A stretch of DNA of 64,000 bases from Pseudosulfitobacter pseudonitzschiae. Its GTDB lineage: Bacteria; Pseudomonadota; Alphaproteobacteria; Rhodobacterales; Rhodobacteraceae. The notes below the pieces were generated by a model. The model was not told the origin of the DNA, did no database searches, and saw only the letters and a program-made list of their open reading frames with translations. This document shows positions 44,348-54,069 of the stretch, one piece after another; within the stretch, counting starts at the first letter, position 1; every line of letters begins with the position of its first letter. The position numbers were made by a program, and so were the translations under genes. Location: contig NZ_FQVP01000002.1 in NCBI RefSeq assembly GCF_900129395.1, forward strand, positions 620,001-684,000, in the 5' to 3' direction.

Positions 44348-45039
44348 CCGTCGCGACCGTAGACCAGCTGCTGCGCGATGCCCGCAAATGTCAGGTAAAC
44401 GGATGTGATCGCCAGCCCGTAGATGGCCCATGTGTCGGGGTGAAAGTTCACCCATGCAGCCCAGCCCGCAAAGACTGTCCATGCCAGCGCCACCGGCAGG
44501 CTCAGCTTGCGCCAGCGTTCGGTGCGCACGGGATGGATGAACTTCAGCGGCAGGAACATCGCCACCGCCAGCACCGTCACCAGCGCCAGCGACACCCAAA
44601 AGTTTGGCTCGATTGCGAAAATAACCAGCACCAGCATGTTCCAGCAGCCGGGGAAGCCGGAAAACGAGTTGTCCTTGGTCTTCATCCGCGTGTCCGCGAA
44701 ATACAGCGCCGAGGCAAAGGTGATCAGGATGATCGCCACCCAGCCGGTCCAGCCGTCCATCAACCCCGATTTGAACAGGGCAAAGGCGGGAATGAACACA
44801 TAAGTCAGATAGTCGATGATCAGGTCCAACAACACGCCGTCAAATTCGGGTGCGTTGTTCTTTACATCGTATTTGCGTGCCAGCGGTCCGTCGACGCCAT
44901 CCACGGCAAAGGCCACCACCAGCCACAAGAACATCAGATCCCATTTGGCATCGACTGCGGCCAACATGGCCAGCATCGCAAAGACCGCGCCCGTAGCGGT
45001 CAGCAAATGGACGGAAAGGGCTTTCATCTGGCGAGTCAT
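44344..45039 (-). CDS. pcs: Phosphatidylcholine synthase
   Basis: A 231-residue membrane CDP-alcohol phosphatidyltransferase with about eight spans. The Pcs-specific motif DGx2ARx12Gx3Dx3D is present, from DGPLARKYDV to FDGVLLDLIID (about residues 50-76); the 12-residue spacer separates Pcs from other family members. It condenses CDP-diacylglycerol with choline to make phosphatidylcholine directly, a route found in many alphaproteobacteria. The start MTRQMKALS follows AAGGG; an ATG 41 codons upstream is unlikely. Confidence 0.93.
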   Translation of the reverse strand: MTRQMKALSVHLLTATGAVFAMLAMLAAVDAKWDLMFLWLVVAFAVDGVDGPLARKYDVKNNAPEFDGVLLDLIIDYLTYVFIPAFALFKSGLMDGWTGWVAIILITFASALYFADTRMKTKDNSFSGFPGCWNMLVLVIFAIEPNFWVSLALVTVLAVAMFLPLKFIHPVRTERWRKLSLPVALAWTVFAGWAAWVNFHPDTWAIYGLAITSVYLTFAGIAQQLVYGRDG

Positions 45040-45130
45040 GGCACCCTTGATGGCGCATCGGCGGCAGGGATGCAAAAGGAAATCGGGAGGTATTCCCGGA
45101 TTGTCGGGTGCGATTGCGCAAACATGCGGA

Positions 45131-46051
45131 TCAGGCTTTGGGATGGGCGCTGTTGTACACATCCATCAGCCGCGCGGTGTCCACGGCGGTGTAGGCCTGT
45201 GTCGTCGACAGCGACGCATGGCCCAGCAGTTCCTGGATGCTGCGCAGGTCCCCGCCCGCGTTCAGCAGGTGCGTGGCAAAGCTGTGGCGCATGGCGTGCG
45301 GCGTCGCGGTGGCGGGCAGGCCCAGTTGCATCCGCGCGGCCTCCATCGCCTTCTGGATCGCACGCGGCGCCAGCGCCCCGCCGCGCACGGCGCGGAACAG
45401 CGGTTGGTCGTCTTGCAGGATGTGCGGGCAGGCGGCGATATAGGCGTCCACCGCCTGTTGCGCGGCACCCACCACCGGCACGATGCGTTCCTTGCCGCCC
45501 TTGCCGGTGATCCGCATCACTTGCGGCAGCGGTGCGTCGCCCCCGCGCAGGCTCAGCGCCTCGGATATCCGCAGACCACAGCCCCACAGCAAGGTCAGCA
45601 CCGCGATGTCGCGCAAGCCCACCCAAGGCGTCAGCGACTGCATCCCGATGGTTTCTACCAGATCATGTGCAGCATCCACCGCCAGCGGGCGCGGCAGCTT
45701 GCGGGTGTATTTCGGGGATCGGGTGGACAGCACGGCGGTGGGTTCAAACCCTTCGCGTGCGGCCAGCCAGCGGTAAAAGGATTTCACCGCACTCAGCTTG
45801 CGCGCCAGCGACCGCGGTCCCACATCACCCGACCGCGTGTGGGCCATCCAGGCGCGCATGTCGCTGACGGTGATATGCGACAACGCACCAAGGCCCTGAG
45901 GTGCCCCCTTGTGGGCAGTGATAAAGGCCAGGAATTCGCCCAGATCGCCCGCATAGGCGGTGATCGTGTTGGCAGCCGCCCCCTTGAGGGCACGCTGGTG
46001 GTCCAGCCATGTCTCCAGCGCGTCGCGCGCGGCCGGAGAGATCAGGCTCAT
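45131..46051 (-). CDS. xerC: Tyrosine recombinase XerC
   Basis: A 306-residue site-specific recombinase that resolves chromosome dimers with XerD. An N-terminal SAM-like core-binding domain (about 5-100) is followed by the catalytic domain with Arg161, Lys184, His252, Arg255, His278 and nucleophile Tyr287. Its start overlaps the end of the DUF484 gene in ATGA; xerC next to a DUF484 gene is also the E. coli arrangement. There is no attachment site or phage gene nearby, which supports a housekeeping role. Confidence 0.93.
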   Translation of the reverse strand: MSLISPAARDALETWLDHQRALKGAAANTITAYAGDLGEFLAFITAHKGAPQGLGALSHITVSDMRAWMAHTRSGDVGPRSLARKLSAVKSFYRWLAAREGFEPTAVLSTRSPKYTRKLPRPLAVDAAHDLVETIGMQSLTPWVGLRDIAVLTLLWGCGLRISEALSLRGGDAPLPQVMRITGKGGKERIVPVVGAAQQAVDAYIAACPHILQDDQPLFRAVRGGALAPRAIQKAMEAARMQLGLPATATPHAMRHSFATHLLNAGGDLRSIQELLGHASLSTTQAYTAVDTARLMDVYNSAHPKA

Positions 46052-46755
46052 GACAGCCAGCGGCGCATCGTGCGCTCGAACACGCCGGTAAAGAAGGTCA
46101 GCAGGTCGGTGCCTTGTTGCGGGCCGAACATGTGCGGGTCTTCCGCGCCCATGACCAGCAACCCCGGCAGGCGGCCCGCGCCAAAGTTCAGTTTCAGGCA
46201 GGCTTCGGAGCGAATCCAGTCGCAATTGTTGCCGTAAATCTCGGGGTTGCCATTCTGGACCTGACGCAATGTGACCTGACGGACAGGGCCGCCGCGGCCC
46301 TGGCTTAGGTAGCTGTCAATAAATCCCGGCTCGGCCACGCTTAGAACTTCGCCCAGACGTTGCACGGCTGGGTCATTGTCGTTCTGCACGCTTTCCAGCA
46401 CCAGTTTCACCGCATCCACGCGCAAAATCTCGGCCACTTCGCCGCCCAGATCGCGCAGGAAGGTTTCAAATTCGATAGGGTCCAGCATCCGCAGAATCGC
46501 GCGGTGCACCTGATTTGTGCCGGCCAGATTTTCATAGGCGGCGGCAATCACGCTGCGGTGGGTGTCCTCCAGCCGGTCCAGCCGCGATTCAAGCCGTTCC
46601 ATGGCAATGCCGCGCAGATCGACGATATTGCCGCCCATACTGCGTTCGTTGGCCGCGATCAGGGCGTGCATCATGTCCTTGTCATCAAGGATCACATCGG
46701 GACGCGAGATGATCGCCTCGCGCAGGGCGTCGTCGATTTTCGGGCTGCTGGTCAT
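46048..46755 (-). CDS. DUF484 family protein
   Basis: A 235-residue protein of the DUF484 (YigA-like) family with a GAF-type C-terminal domain (about 100-230). Near the N terminus, LREAIISRPDVILDDKDMMHALIAAN is typical. The biochemical role is unknown; its tight link to xerC is conserved across proteobacteria. ATG at 46755 begins MTSSPKIDD. It is separated from the upstream fsa gene by a terminator-like hairpin, so it probably has its own promoter. Confidence 0.88.
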   Translation of the reverse strand: MTSSPKIDDALREAIISRPDVILDDKDMMHALIAANERSMGGNIVDLRGIAMERLESRLDRLEDTHRSVIAAAYENLAGTNQVHRAILRMLDPIEFETFLRDLGGEVAEILRVDAVKLVLESVQNDNDPAVQRLGEVLSVAEPGFIDSYLSQGRGGPVRQVTLRQVQNGNPEIYGNNCDWIRSEACLKLNFGAGRLPGLLVMGAEDPHMFGPQQGTDLLTFFTGVFERTMRRWLS

Positions 46756-46800
46756 GAACTGCTCATTTTATTTTGTGGGACCCTAACATGCAGCGTCGGC

Positions 46801-46836
46801 AAAATCTGCCCCTTTTTGGTTAAAAGGGCAGGTTTT
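46801..46836 (-). terminator. Bidirectional-looking terminator after fsa
   Basis: A stem CTGCCC/GGGCAG, flanked by A-rich and T-rich runs on both sides, sits between fsa and the DUF484 gene, both on the minus strand. On the minus strand the hairpin is followed by ATTTT. Confidence 0.65.
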
Positions 46837-46966
46837 CACGTGCGATGTGCGGGGTGTTGCCGAAATTCCCGTCTGAGGGGAGTTCTGGCGCAAGTTCCCC
46901 TCGATTCGGAGAAAGCGCAGCCCCGTCCGGCAGATACCGGGCAGGGCAATGTTCAAACCCGCAGGT

Positions 46967-47620
46967 TTACAGGATTTTCTGGCCGGTTTTCGCCCAGTCT
47001 TTCATGAACTGGTCCAAGCCGGCATTGGTCAGCGGGTGCGAGGCCAGTTTCTTGATCACTTCGGGGGGCGCGGTCATCACGTCGGCACCGATGCGCGCAC
47101 AGTCCTGCACGTGGGCCACCGACCGGATCGACGCGGCCAGGATGTTGGTTTCAAACCCGTAGTTGTCATAGATGGTGCGGATGTCCTCGATCAGGTCCAT
47201 GCCGTCGATGTTGATGTCGTCCAGACGCCCGATAAAGGGGCTGATGAACGTGGCACCGGCCTTGGCCGCCAGCAGCGCCTGGTTGGCCGAGAAACACAAG
47301 GTGACGTTGACCATCTTGCCTTCGCCCGACAGCACCTTGCATGCTTTCAGGCCGTCCCATGTCAGGGGCAGTTTGACGGCGATGTTTTCGGCGATCTCTG
47401 CCAGCTTGCGGCCTTCGGCGATCATCGCATCGGAGTCCAATGCCACAACTTCGGCGCTGACCGGGCCGCTGACCAGATCACAGATTTCCTTGGTTACTTC
47501 GAGAATGTCGCGGCCTGATTTCAGGATCAGCGAGGGGTTGGTTGTTACCCCGTCGACCATGCCCAGATCGTTCAGTTCGGCGATGGCGTCGATATCGGCG
47601 GTGTCTACAAAGAATTTCAT
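46967..47620 (-). CDS. fsa: Transaldolase / fructose-6-phosphate aldolase-like protein
   Basis: A 217-residue short transaldolase of the FSA/TalC/MipB group. The Schiff-base lysine is Lys83 in [25 protein letters not shown] and [11 protein letters not shown] near the start, and [14 protein letters not shown], match the family. Short family members act either as transaldolase in the pentose phosphate pathway or as fructose-6-phosphate aldolase; sequence alone does not decide. It is divergent from priA. Confidence 0.93.
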   Translation of the reverse strand: MKFFVDTADIDAIAELNDLGMVDGVTTNPSLILKSGRDILEVTKEICDLVSGPVSAEVVALDSDAMIAEGRKLAEIAENIAVKLPLTWDGLKACKVLSGEGKMVNVTLCFSANQALLAAKAGATFISPFIGRLDDINIDGMDLIEDIRTIYDNYGFETNILAASIRSVAHVQDCARIGADVMTAPPEVIKKLASHPLTNAGLDQFMKDWAKTGQKIL

Positions 47621-47748
47621 ATCGGTGGCTCCAGATGCTGTTAGCGCAATCACAGGGCGGCGCGCGATCAGTTCGCGATGGCCTTGCTTTGTGTTTGCAT
47701 GTACCCCAACTGAACACCCACCGAAACCCACAATTGCCGAGGCCAGAC

Positions 47749-49944
47749 GTGACGCGCCCCGAATTCTATGACGAAGGAGCCTTGGTTGCGGTGCTGACGA
47801 CGCAGCCGCTGGACCGGTTGCTGGATTACAAGGCACCAGAGGGCGGTTGCCTGCTGGGCGCCTTTGTCGAGGTGCCCTTGGGGCCGCGCAAGGTGCTGGG
47901 CATTGTCTGGGGGCCGGGCCGGGGGGATTGGGATATCTCCAAGGTGCGGTCTGTCATCCGGGTGCTGGATGCCGCCCCCATGCGCGAGGAAATGCGCACG
48001 TTTTTGTTAAAGGCCGCCGAATACACGCTGACGCCGATGCCTGCGATGCTGCGTCTGGCCACCCGTGCGCCGGGGCTGGGCGATCCGCCGTCCATGCGCA
48101 AGATCTACCGGCGCGGCGAAGGGGAGCCGGACCGCGCCACCGATGCCCGCCGCCGGGTGATGGAGACGCTGGCAGACTACGGCGATCTGTCGTTCACCTT
48201 GAAAGAACTGTCCGAGATGGCGGGGGTCACGTCGTCGGTGGTCAAGGGGCTGGTGAAACAGGGTGTCGTGTCCGAAGAGGACGCGCCGCGCGATGTACCG
48301 TTCCGACGTCTTGACCCGTCGTTGCCTGGCAAGGAATTGACCGAGGATCAGGCGGCAGGCGCCGCGATGCTGGCCGAGGCCGTGCGGTCCGAAACCTATG
48401 GCACGACCCTGCTGCGCGGTGTGACCGGATCGGGCAAGACCGAGGTCTATCTGGAAGCTGTCGCCGCCTGTCTGGCGCAGGGGCGTCAGGCGCTGGTGCT
48501 GCTGCCCGAGATTGCGCTGACGGCTGAATTCCTGAAACGGGTGCAGGCACGCTTCGGCGCGCGGCCTGCGGAGTGGCACTCAGGCGCCACCATGACCGAA
48601 CGCCGCCGCATCTGGCGGATGGTGGGCCAAGGTGGCGCGCAACTGGTGATCGGGGCGCGTTCGGCTCTGTTCCTGCCCTATCAGAACCTTGGCCTGATCG
48701 TCGTGGATGAGGAACACGATACTTCTTACAAGCAAGAGGACGGCGTGTTGTACAACGCCCGCGACATGGCCGTGCTGCGCGCGTCGATCTGCGGGGCGCA
48801 TGTGGTGCTGGCCTCGGCCACGCCCAGTCTGGAAAGCTGGGCCAACGCCGAGGCGGGCAAGTACAAGCGGCTTGAGCTGACGTCGCGCTTTGGTCCTGCG
48901 GTGATGCCGACGATGGGCACGATCGACATGCGCGCCGCCGCCTTGCCCGCGGATCGCTGGGTGTCGCCGGATTTGCAAAAGGCCGTGCAGGCGCGGATTG
49001 ATGCGGGCGAGCAGGCGATGCTGTTCATCAACCGGCGCGGCTATGCGCCGATCACGCTGTGCCGGGCCTGTGGCCACCAGATCGCCTGTGATCACTGCGA
49101 TGCGCGCATGGTCGAGCACCGGTTTCTGAAGCGTCTGATGTGCCACCAATGCGGCGAAACAAAGCCGATGCCGACGACCTGCCCCAGTTGCGAGGCCGAG
49201 GACCGGCTGGCCCCCGTCGGCCCCGGAGTGGAGCGGCTGGGCGAGGAGGCGGCAATGCTGTGGCCCGATGCGCGGATTGCAACGCTCAGTTCCGATATGT
49301 ACGGCAGCGCCCGCGCACTGAAGGCCGAGATTGAAAGCATCGCCCAGGGCGGGGCGGACATCGTGATCGGCACGCAGCTTGTGGCCAAGGGGCATAATTT
49401 TCCCAACCTCACACTTGTGGGCGTGATCGACGCGGATCTGGGCCTGCAAGGGTCCGACCTGCGCGCCGCCGAACGCACGTTCCAGTTGATGCGGCAGGTC
49501 GCGGGGCGGGCAGGCCGTGCGGACAAGCCGGGCACCGCGCTCTTGCAGACCTATCAGCCCGAACATCCGGTGATCCGCGCCATTCTGGCGGGCGACGAAG
49601 AAGGCTTTTGGCGGGCCGAAGCAGCACAGCGCGAGGCGGCGGGCGTGCCGCCCTATGGCCGGATGGCGGGGATTATTCTAAGCGGGCCGGATGTGGCAGC
49701 GGTCTTTGACATTGCCAACCATCTGGCACGGGCAGACGGGCCGTTGCGGCAAGTGGGCGCGCAGGTGTACGGGCCGGCCCCTGCGCCCATTGCCCGCGTG
49801 CGCGGACGGCACAGGGTGCGGATGCTGGTCAAGGCGGACAAGGGTGTGGCCTTGCAGGGCGCGCTGCGCAAGTGGGTGCGTCAGGTGCAGATCAAGGGCG
49901 ACATCCGGCTAGCCATCGACATCGACCCGCAGAGTTTTTACTGA
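47749..49944 (+). CDS. priA: Primosomal protein N' (PriA helicase)
   Basis: A 731-residue PriA that restarts stalled replication forks. Walker A is [13 protein letters not shown] near residues 223-235, Walker [11 protein letters not shown], and the eight-cysteine zinc region runs from [13 protein letters not shown] to CPSC. Helicase motifs [12 protein letters not shown] and QVAGRAGR are clear. The start is a GTG giving [16 protein letters not shown], with a GAGG site; no suitable ATG exists upstream. Confidence 0.95.
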   Translation: MTRPEFYDEGALVAVLTTQPLDRLLDYKAPEGGCLLGAFVEVPLGPRKVLGIVWGPGRGDWDISKVRSVIRVLDAAPMREEMRTFLLKAAEYTLTPMPAMLRLATRAPGLGDPPSMRKIYRRGEGEPDRATDARRRVMETLADYGDLSFTLKELSEMAGVTSSVVKGLVKQGVVSEEDAPRDVPFRRLDPSLPGKELTEDQAAGAAMLAEAVRSETYGTTLLRGVTGSGKTEVYLEAVAACLAQGRQALVLLPEIALTAEFLKRVQARFGARPAEWHSGATMTERRRIWRMVGQGGAQLVIGARSALFLPYQNLGLIVVDEEHDTSYKQEDGVLYNARDMAVLRASICGAHVVLASATPSLESWANAEAGKYKRLELTSRFGPAVMPTMGTIDMRAAALPADRWVSPDLQKAVQARIDAGEQAMLFINRRGYAPITLCRACGHQIACDHCDARMVEHRFLKRLMCHQCGETKPMPTTCPSCEAEDRLAPVGPGVERLGEEAAMLWPDARIATLSSDMYGSARALKAEIESIAQGGADIVIGTQLVAKGHNFPNLTLVGVIDADLGLQGSDLRAAERTFQLMRQVAGRAGRADKPGTALLQTYQPEHPVIRAILAGDEEGFWRAEAAQREAAGVPPYGRMAGIILSGPDVAAVFDIANHLARADGPLRQVGAQVYGPAPAPIARVRGRHRVRMLVKADKGVALQGALRKWVRQVQIKGDIRLAIDIDPQSFY

Positions 49945-49989
49945 CGCCCGCGCAGGTTGTTCCGTCAAGCGTTTGAGCAGGCCGCAAAG

Positions 49990-50018
49990 TTGTACATAAA
50001 ACCGGCATTTTGGTACAA
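49990..50018. promoter_or_regulatory. 29-bp imperfect palindrome before the MFS gene
   Basis: TTGTACATAAAA (49990-50001) and ATTTTGGTACAA (50007-50018) pair at 9 of 12 positions around CCGGC, with perfect outer TTGTAC/GTACAA. It ends 44 bp before the MFS start, and TTTATAT just after could be a -10 box. A regulator binding site is likely (inference). Confidence 0.45.
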
Positions 50019-50062
50019 TTTTTATATCGCCTCGTTTTCGCAATGGGCGTAATGCGGAGCGC

Positions 50063-51295
50063 ATGACACGTCTCGTAAAAACCGGCGATGCCGCCACCTT
50101 GCCGTTCTGGCGCCGTCCCATCGCCTTGCTGTTCCTGATGGCGATGGCCATGCCGATTGCCTTCAACACCTGGTCGGCGCTGCTGAACAACTTTGTCATC
50201 GAGGCCGCCAATTTCGATGGCGCCGACATTGGTCTGTTGCACACGATCCGCGAAATCCCGGGCTTTCTGGCCATCGGTGTCATCGCCATCATCATCTTTG
50301 TGCGCGAACAGGTGCTGGGGCTGGTGTCGCTGGTGCTGCTGGGGGTGGCCACTGCGGTCACTGCGCATTTCCCGTCGCTGGGCGGTATCCTGACGCTGAC
50401 CATGCTCAGCTCGATCGGCTTTCACTATTACGAGACAGTCAACCAGTCGCTGCAACTGCAATGGATCGACAAGGAGAACGCGCCACGCGTGCTGGGTTGG
50501 TTGTTGGCCGTTGGATCGGGTGCCACCTTTGTCGTTTACCTGGTGATCCTGCTGCTGTGGGAGCCGCTGAACCTGACCTATAACATCGTCTACATGGCCG
50601 GTGGCGGCGTGACTGCGGCCATCGCCATTTTCGCGATGCTTGCCTATCCGCAGTTCGAGGCCCCCAACCCCCAACGCAAGCAGTTCATCCTGCGCAAACG
50701 CTATTGGCTGTATTACGCGCTGCAATTCATGGCCGGCGCGCGGCGGCAGATCTTTGTCGTTTTTGCCGGTTTCATGATGGTTGAAAAGTTCGGCTTCAAG
50801 GTTGACGAGCTGACGATGCTCTATCTGGTCAACCTGTTGATCAACATGCTGGTCGCGCCGCTGTTGGGCCGCGTGGTGCAGCGGTTCGGCGAGCGCAAGA
50901 CGCTGGGGTTTGAATACATCGGCCTGGTCATCGTGTTCCTGAGCTACGGCGGTGTCTATTACATGGGCTGGGGCATCGCGGTGGCGGCGTTCCTTTATGT
51001 GGTCGATCACATCTTTTTCGGGCTGGCGCTGGCGCTAAAGACCTATTTCCAGAAGATCGCAGACCCGGGCGACATCGCGCCCACGGCTGCCGTGGCCTTT
51101 ACCATCAACCACATTGCGGCTGTGGGCCTGCCTGCGCCGCTGGGGCTGTTGTGGCTTGTCTCACCTGCTGCCGTGTTCTTTCTGGCGGCAGGCATGGCGG
51201 CCACGTCGCTGATGCTGGCGTTGCTGATCCCGCGCCATCCGGTGCCGGGGCACGAGACCGTGCTGACACGCCCGATGCCCGCAGCGGCAGAGTAA
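50063..51295 (+). CDS. MFS transporter
   Basis: A 410-residue protein with about 12 spans. The loop between the halves (about 205-225, FEAPNPQRKQFILRKRYWLYY) and GRVVQRFGERKTLGFE after span 8 are typical of MFS carriers. The substrate is not recognisable. The gene stands alone; a palindrome upstream suggests specific control. The 211 bp that follow, to prmA, hold no gene that I can support. Confidence 0.85.
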   Translation: MTRLVKTGDAATLPFWRRPIALLFLMAMAMPIAFNTWSALLNNFVIEAANFDGADIGLLHTIREIPGFLAIGVIAIIIFVREQVLGLVSLVLLGVATAVTAHFPSLGGILTLTMLSSIGFHYYETVNQSLQLQWIDKENAPRVLGWLLAVGSGATFVVYLVILLLWEPLNLTYNIVYMAGGGVTAAIAIFAMLAYPQFEAPNPQRKQFILRKRYWLYYALQFMAGARRQIFVVFAGFMMVEKFGFKVDELTMLYLVNLLINMLVAPLLGRVVQRFGERKTLGFEYIGLVIVFLSYGGVYYMGWGIAVAAFLYVVDHIFFGLALALKTYFQKIADPGDIAPTAAVAFTINHIAAVGLPAPLGLLWLVSPAAVFFLAAGMAATSLMLALLIPRHPVPGHETVLTRPMPAAAE

Positions 51296-51506
51296 CGCGG
51301 AGGGGCAGGGGCGTTTCATCACCGGCTTGACCATGGGCCACGTGGTGCGGATGACAGCGACAAGAGCCTTCGGCATCACCCTTGTTTTCTGATCGATGCG
51401 GCGAACCTGTTGTGGCTGTCGCAATGGGGACTGGGGCCGCAATCGGACATTGACCCCGCGCCGCCACGCCCCTATCCGAATTTGGACCGCTTTCGGAGAC
51501 GTTGAA

Positions 51507-52379
51507 ATGCCCACATTCACAGCCCTGACCACCCTGACCGGGAAAGCCGCAGCCGAGGCGCTGGGCGCCGCGATGGAGCGTCTGGAGCCAGAACCCACCG
51601 GCATCGGTGTGTTCGAGGTCGAAGACGGATCGGGCCTGTGGGAAGTGGGCGGCTATTTTTCCGAACAGCCCGACGCCACCGCGCTGGCGCTGCTGGCCAC
51701 GATGATGGAAGCGAAACCGTTCGTGATCTCGGAACTGCCCGAAACCGACTGGGTCGCCCATGTGCGCCGCGAACTGGCGCCGGTCGAGGCGGGGCGGTTC
51801 TTTGTCTATGGCAGCCACGACGCCGACAAGGTGCCTGAGGGCAGCGTGCCGCTGCTGATCGAGGCGGCGATGGCCTTTGGCACCGGTCACCACGGCACGA
51901 CGCTGGGCTGTCTGCGCGCGCTGGACCGGCTGGCTGGCGACGGCTGGAAAGCGGACCGCGTGGCCGACATCGGCTGTGGCACCGCGGTGCTGGCAATGGC
52001 CGCGGCGCGGATCTGGCAGGGCGAGGTGATCGCCAGCGACATTGACGAGGTTGCCGTGGAGGTGGCCGAGGCCAACCTGGCGGCCAATGACATGGCGGGC
52101 GCGGTCAAATGCGTCGAGGCGGCGGGCTTTGATCACCCGGATCTGAAGGCGCTGGCCCCCTATGACCTGATCTTTGCCAACATCCTGAAAGGTCCGCTTG
52201 TGGCGCTGGCCCCCGATATTGCGGCGAACCTGCGCCCGGATGGGGTGGCGATTCTGTCGGGGCTGTTGAACGAGCAGGCGGATGGGGTTCTGGAGCATTA
52301 TCTTCAGGCCGGACACAGTCTGATGCACCGCGAGCAGATTGGTGACTGGACGACGTTAACCATCCGCAGAAATGCATAG
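51507..52379 (+). CDS. prmA: Ribosomal protein L11 methyltransferase
   Basis: A 290-residue SAM-dependent methyltransferase. It has AMAFGTGHHGTT near 131-142, the SAM loop VADIGCGTAVLAMAAAR near 160-176, and the NILKGPL motif (N-x-x-x-x-P-L) characteristic of PrmA. It trimethylates ribosomal protein L11. ATG at 51507 has a GGAGAC site 6 bases away; the open frame upstream has no similarity. Confidence 0.93.
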   Translation: MPTFTALTTLTGKAAAEALGAAMERLEPEPTGIGVFEVEDGSGLWEVGGYFSEQPDATALALLATMMEAKPFVISELPETDWVAHVRRELAPVEAGRFFVYGSHDADKVPEGSVPLLIEAAMAFGTGHHGTTLGCLRALDRLAGDGWKADRVADIGCGTAVLAMAAARIWQGEVIASDIDEVAVEVAEANLAANDMAGAVKCVEAAGFDHPDLKALAPYDLIFANILKGPLVALAPDIAANLRPDGVAILSGLLNEQADGVLEHYLQAGHSLMHREQIGDWTTLTIRRNA

Positions 52380-52486
52380 GAATGGCCTATATTAGACCTC
52401 ATTTGGCCAATTTGCCTAGATTTTGCCGCAATTCAGCGACATAGTTAACGTGCAATTCGGTGGGGGCCGAACCGCTAGAGGCTGCC

Positions 52487-52831
52487 ATGGTCGAGACCAA
52501 GCAAAACTTTGATTCCCGTTTGCGTTCTCTGACACGCAAACACCGCCGGATGTCGCACGGATACACGGCCCACATGCGCCGCGATGGTTTGATCGTGGTC
52601 AGGCCGAAACGCGCCAGAATGCAGTTTCCGCTGAAGGGGGCCGTGCTGGTCGCGATCGGGTTTTTTGCCTTCAAGGCTTTCATGCTGATGTCGTTGGGCG
52701 AGGTCACCTATGCCGACCGGTTGGCCGGCTTGCAGAATGGCACGCTGATCGAACAGGGCGGTGCGTGGGTCATGCAGGCCGATCCGTTGACGCAGGCGAT
52801 GGTGCGCTTCGTTTCGACCAACCTGCTCTGA
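52487..52831 (+). CDS. Small single-span membrane protein, unknown
   Basis: A 114-residue basic protein. The first 50 residues are Arg/Lys-rich (RLRSLTRKHRRM, RPKRARM), one hydrophobic span lies at about 47-70 (FPLKGAVLVAIGFFAFKAFMLMS), and a C-terminal periplasmic tail follows. The chosen ATG has an AGAGG site. A good terminator follows. I do not recognise a named family; the composition and regulatory signals support a real gene. Confidence 0.7.
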   Translation: MVETKQNFDSRLRSLTRKHRRMSHGYTAHMRRDGLIVVRPKRARMQFPLKGAVLVAIGFFAFKAFMLMSLGEVTYADRLAGLQNGTLIEQGGAWVMQADPLTQAMVRFVSTNLL

Positions 52832-52859
52832 CGGCCAACCCCTCCAAATCTGACATTCA

Positions 52860-52890
52860 GGCCGCTGCGACATCCGTCGGGCGGCCTTTT
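52860..52890 (+). terminator. Terminator after the small membrane protein gene
   Basis: GGCCGC and GCGGCC arms with an inner CGAC/GTCG stem, followed by TTTT. Confidence 0.8.
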
Positions 52891-52917
52891 CATAGGTCCT
52901 GCGTGATCGTCAGGCAT

Positions 52918-52954
52918 AAAAAAACCGCTCACCCCTTGGGGGAAGCGGTTTTTC
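52918..52954 (-). terminator. Bidirectional terminator before the DUF1127 gene end
   Basis: A run of A, then ACCGCT and CCCC pairing with GGGG and AGCGGT, then a run of T. It works in both directions and ends the DUF1127 transcript on the minus strand. Confidence 0.85.
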
Positions 52955-53008
52955 ATATCCGGCGCGGGCGTGCCCCGAGGGAGGATCAGGCCGTGCCCGT
53001 GGGCCGGA

Positions 53009-53218
53009 TCAGCGACGCGAGATCACTGTGTCGATGTCGCCACGTGTCAGGCCGATGTCTTCCAGTTCACGATCGGACAGGGCGGACAGGGCGTTGCGTG
53101 TCACGCGTGCGTCGTTCCATGCCATCACCGAAGCGATTGCGTTGAAAACGAAGCGGGAGATGCGGCCTGCTACAATAGCGGAGCCGTAGGTGGTGCGGGT
53201 GGTGTCGAAAGCAGCCAT
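53009..53218 (-). CDS. DUF1127 domain protein
   Basis: A 69-residue basic protein. The C-terminal half LSALSDRELEDIGLTRGDI is the DUF1127 (YjiS-like) signature. Small DUF1127 proteins in alphaproteobacteria take part in RNA turnover, sRNA maturation and stress or phosphate metabolism. A GAAGGA site precedes the ATG and the AT-rich region upstream contains a TTGTGG-17-TATCTG promoter-like pair on the minus strand. Confidence 0.85.
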   Translation of the reverse strand: MAAFDTTRTTYGSAIVAGRISRFVFNAIASVMAWNDARVTRNALSALSDRELEDIGLTRGDIDTVISRR

Positions 53219-53559
53219 TGGTGCAGTCCTTCAATTACGGGTTATCGTGTTGCGTCTTCTGAGGCGCAGATAGTTCGCCTTATTTTTCACCACAAGCCGC
53301 GAAGTTTGCATGTGCGATATGCGGAATTTGCATGGGTTGCAAAAATATGAAGTTTTTTCTTGACAGGTATTTGGAGGTTGCGCCGAAAGCCGTCGTTTTC
53401 ACGGTGTAAAGGGGCGAAATCGGGCGCTTTTGAGCATTCTCAGCCTTTGGGCGGTTCAACTGTGCATGTGTCTTAGCACTTGGCGGATGTTCGCGTTTCG
53501 TGCTACTTAAACCCCAAAGCGGCAAAAACGTCGCACAAAAGGCCGGGCGGGGCAGAGAT
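53219..53559. other. AT-rich divergent regulatory region, DUF1127 gene to ruvC
   Basis: 341 bp without a gene. It holds two TTTGCATG direct repeats (near 53305 and 53328), a TTGACA box near 53360 and, next to ruvC, a GTTC-N7-GTGC element. It is markedly richer in A+T than its surroundings and probably carries both divergent promoters. I see no convincing small ORF or RNA gene in it. Confidence 0.55.
53489..53503. promoter_or_regulatory. LexA-box-like element before ruvC
   Basis: GTTC-GCGTTTC-GTGC matches the alphaproteobacterial SOS box GTTC-N7-GTTC at 7 of 8 fixed positions, 57 bp before the ruvC start. RuvCAB are SOS genes in many bacteria, so damage induction is plausible (inference). Confidence 0.4.
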
Positions 53560-54069
53560 ATGACACGGATTTTGGGCATCGACCCGGGGCTGCGCAACCT
53601 TGGTTGGGGCATTATCGACATGACCGGATCGCGGTTGACCCATGTGGCAAACGGTGTGTGCCAGTCGCTGCCGGGGGATCTGGGGGATCGGTTGCTGTCC
53701 CTGCACACGCAACTGACAGATGTGGTTCGTCAATACATGCCTGATGCGGCGGCGGTGGAACAGACGTTCGTGAACAAGGACGGCGCAGGCACGCTGAAGC
53801 TGGGACAGGCGCGCGGGATCGCGATGCTGGTGCCGGCGCAGGCTGGGCTGAAAGTGGGCGAATATTCCCCCAACACGGTGAAAAAGACTGTCGTGGGCGT
53901 GGGGCACGCGGCCAAGGTGCAGGTGCTGCACATGGTGCAGATGCAATTGCCCGGCGCGGTGATCGCAGGGCCGGATGCGGCGGACGCGCTGGCCATTGCC
54001 ATCTGTCACGCGCATCATGGTCCCACAGGCGGCCTGGCTGCCGCAGTTGAACGGGCACGCGCATCATGA
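53560..54069 (+). CDS. ruvC: Holliday junction endonuclease RuvC
   Basis: A 169-residue RuvC that cuts Holliday junctions. The catalytic carboxylates are seen in [14 protein letters not shown] (first Asp at residue 7), VEQTFVNKD (Glu) and [16 protein letters not shown] (two Asp). The ATG at 53560 gives the usual start [10 protein letters not shown]. It overlaps ruvA in ATGA; ruvCAB form an operon. Confidence 0.96.
   Translation: MTRILGIDPGLRNLGWGIIDMTGSRLTHVANGVCQSLPGDLGDRLLSLHTQLTDVVRQYMPDAAAVEQTFVNKDGAGTLKLGQARGIAMLVPAQAGLKVGEYSPNTVKKTVVGVGHAAKVQVLHMVQMQLPGAVIAGPDAADALAIAICHAHHGPTGGLAAAVERARAS

Noticed and set aside
45131-46051. A tyrosine recombinase as sign of an integrated element
   Set aside because: Length, motifs and the link to DUF484 fit chromosomal XerC. 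No att repeats, tRNA or phage genes are nearby.
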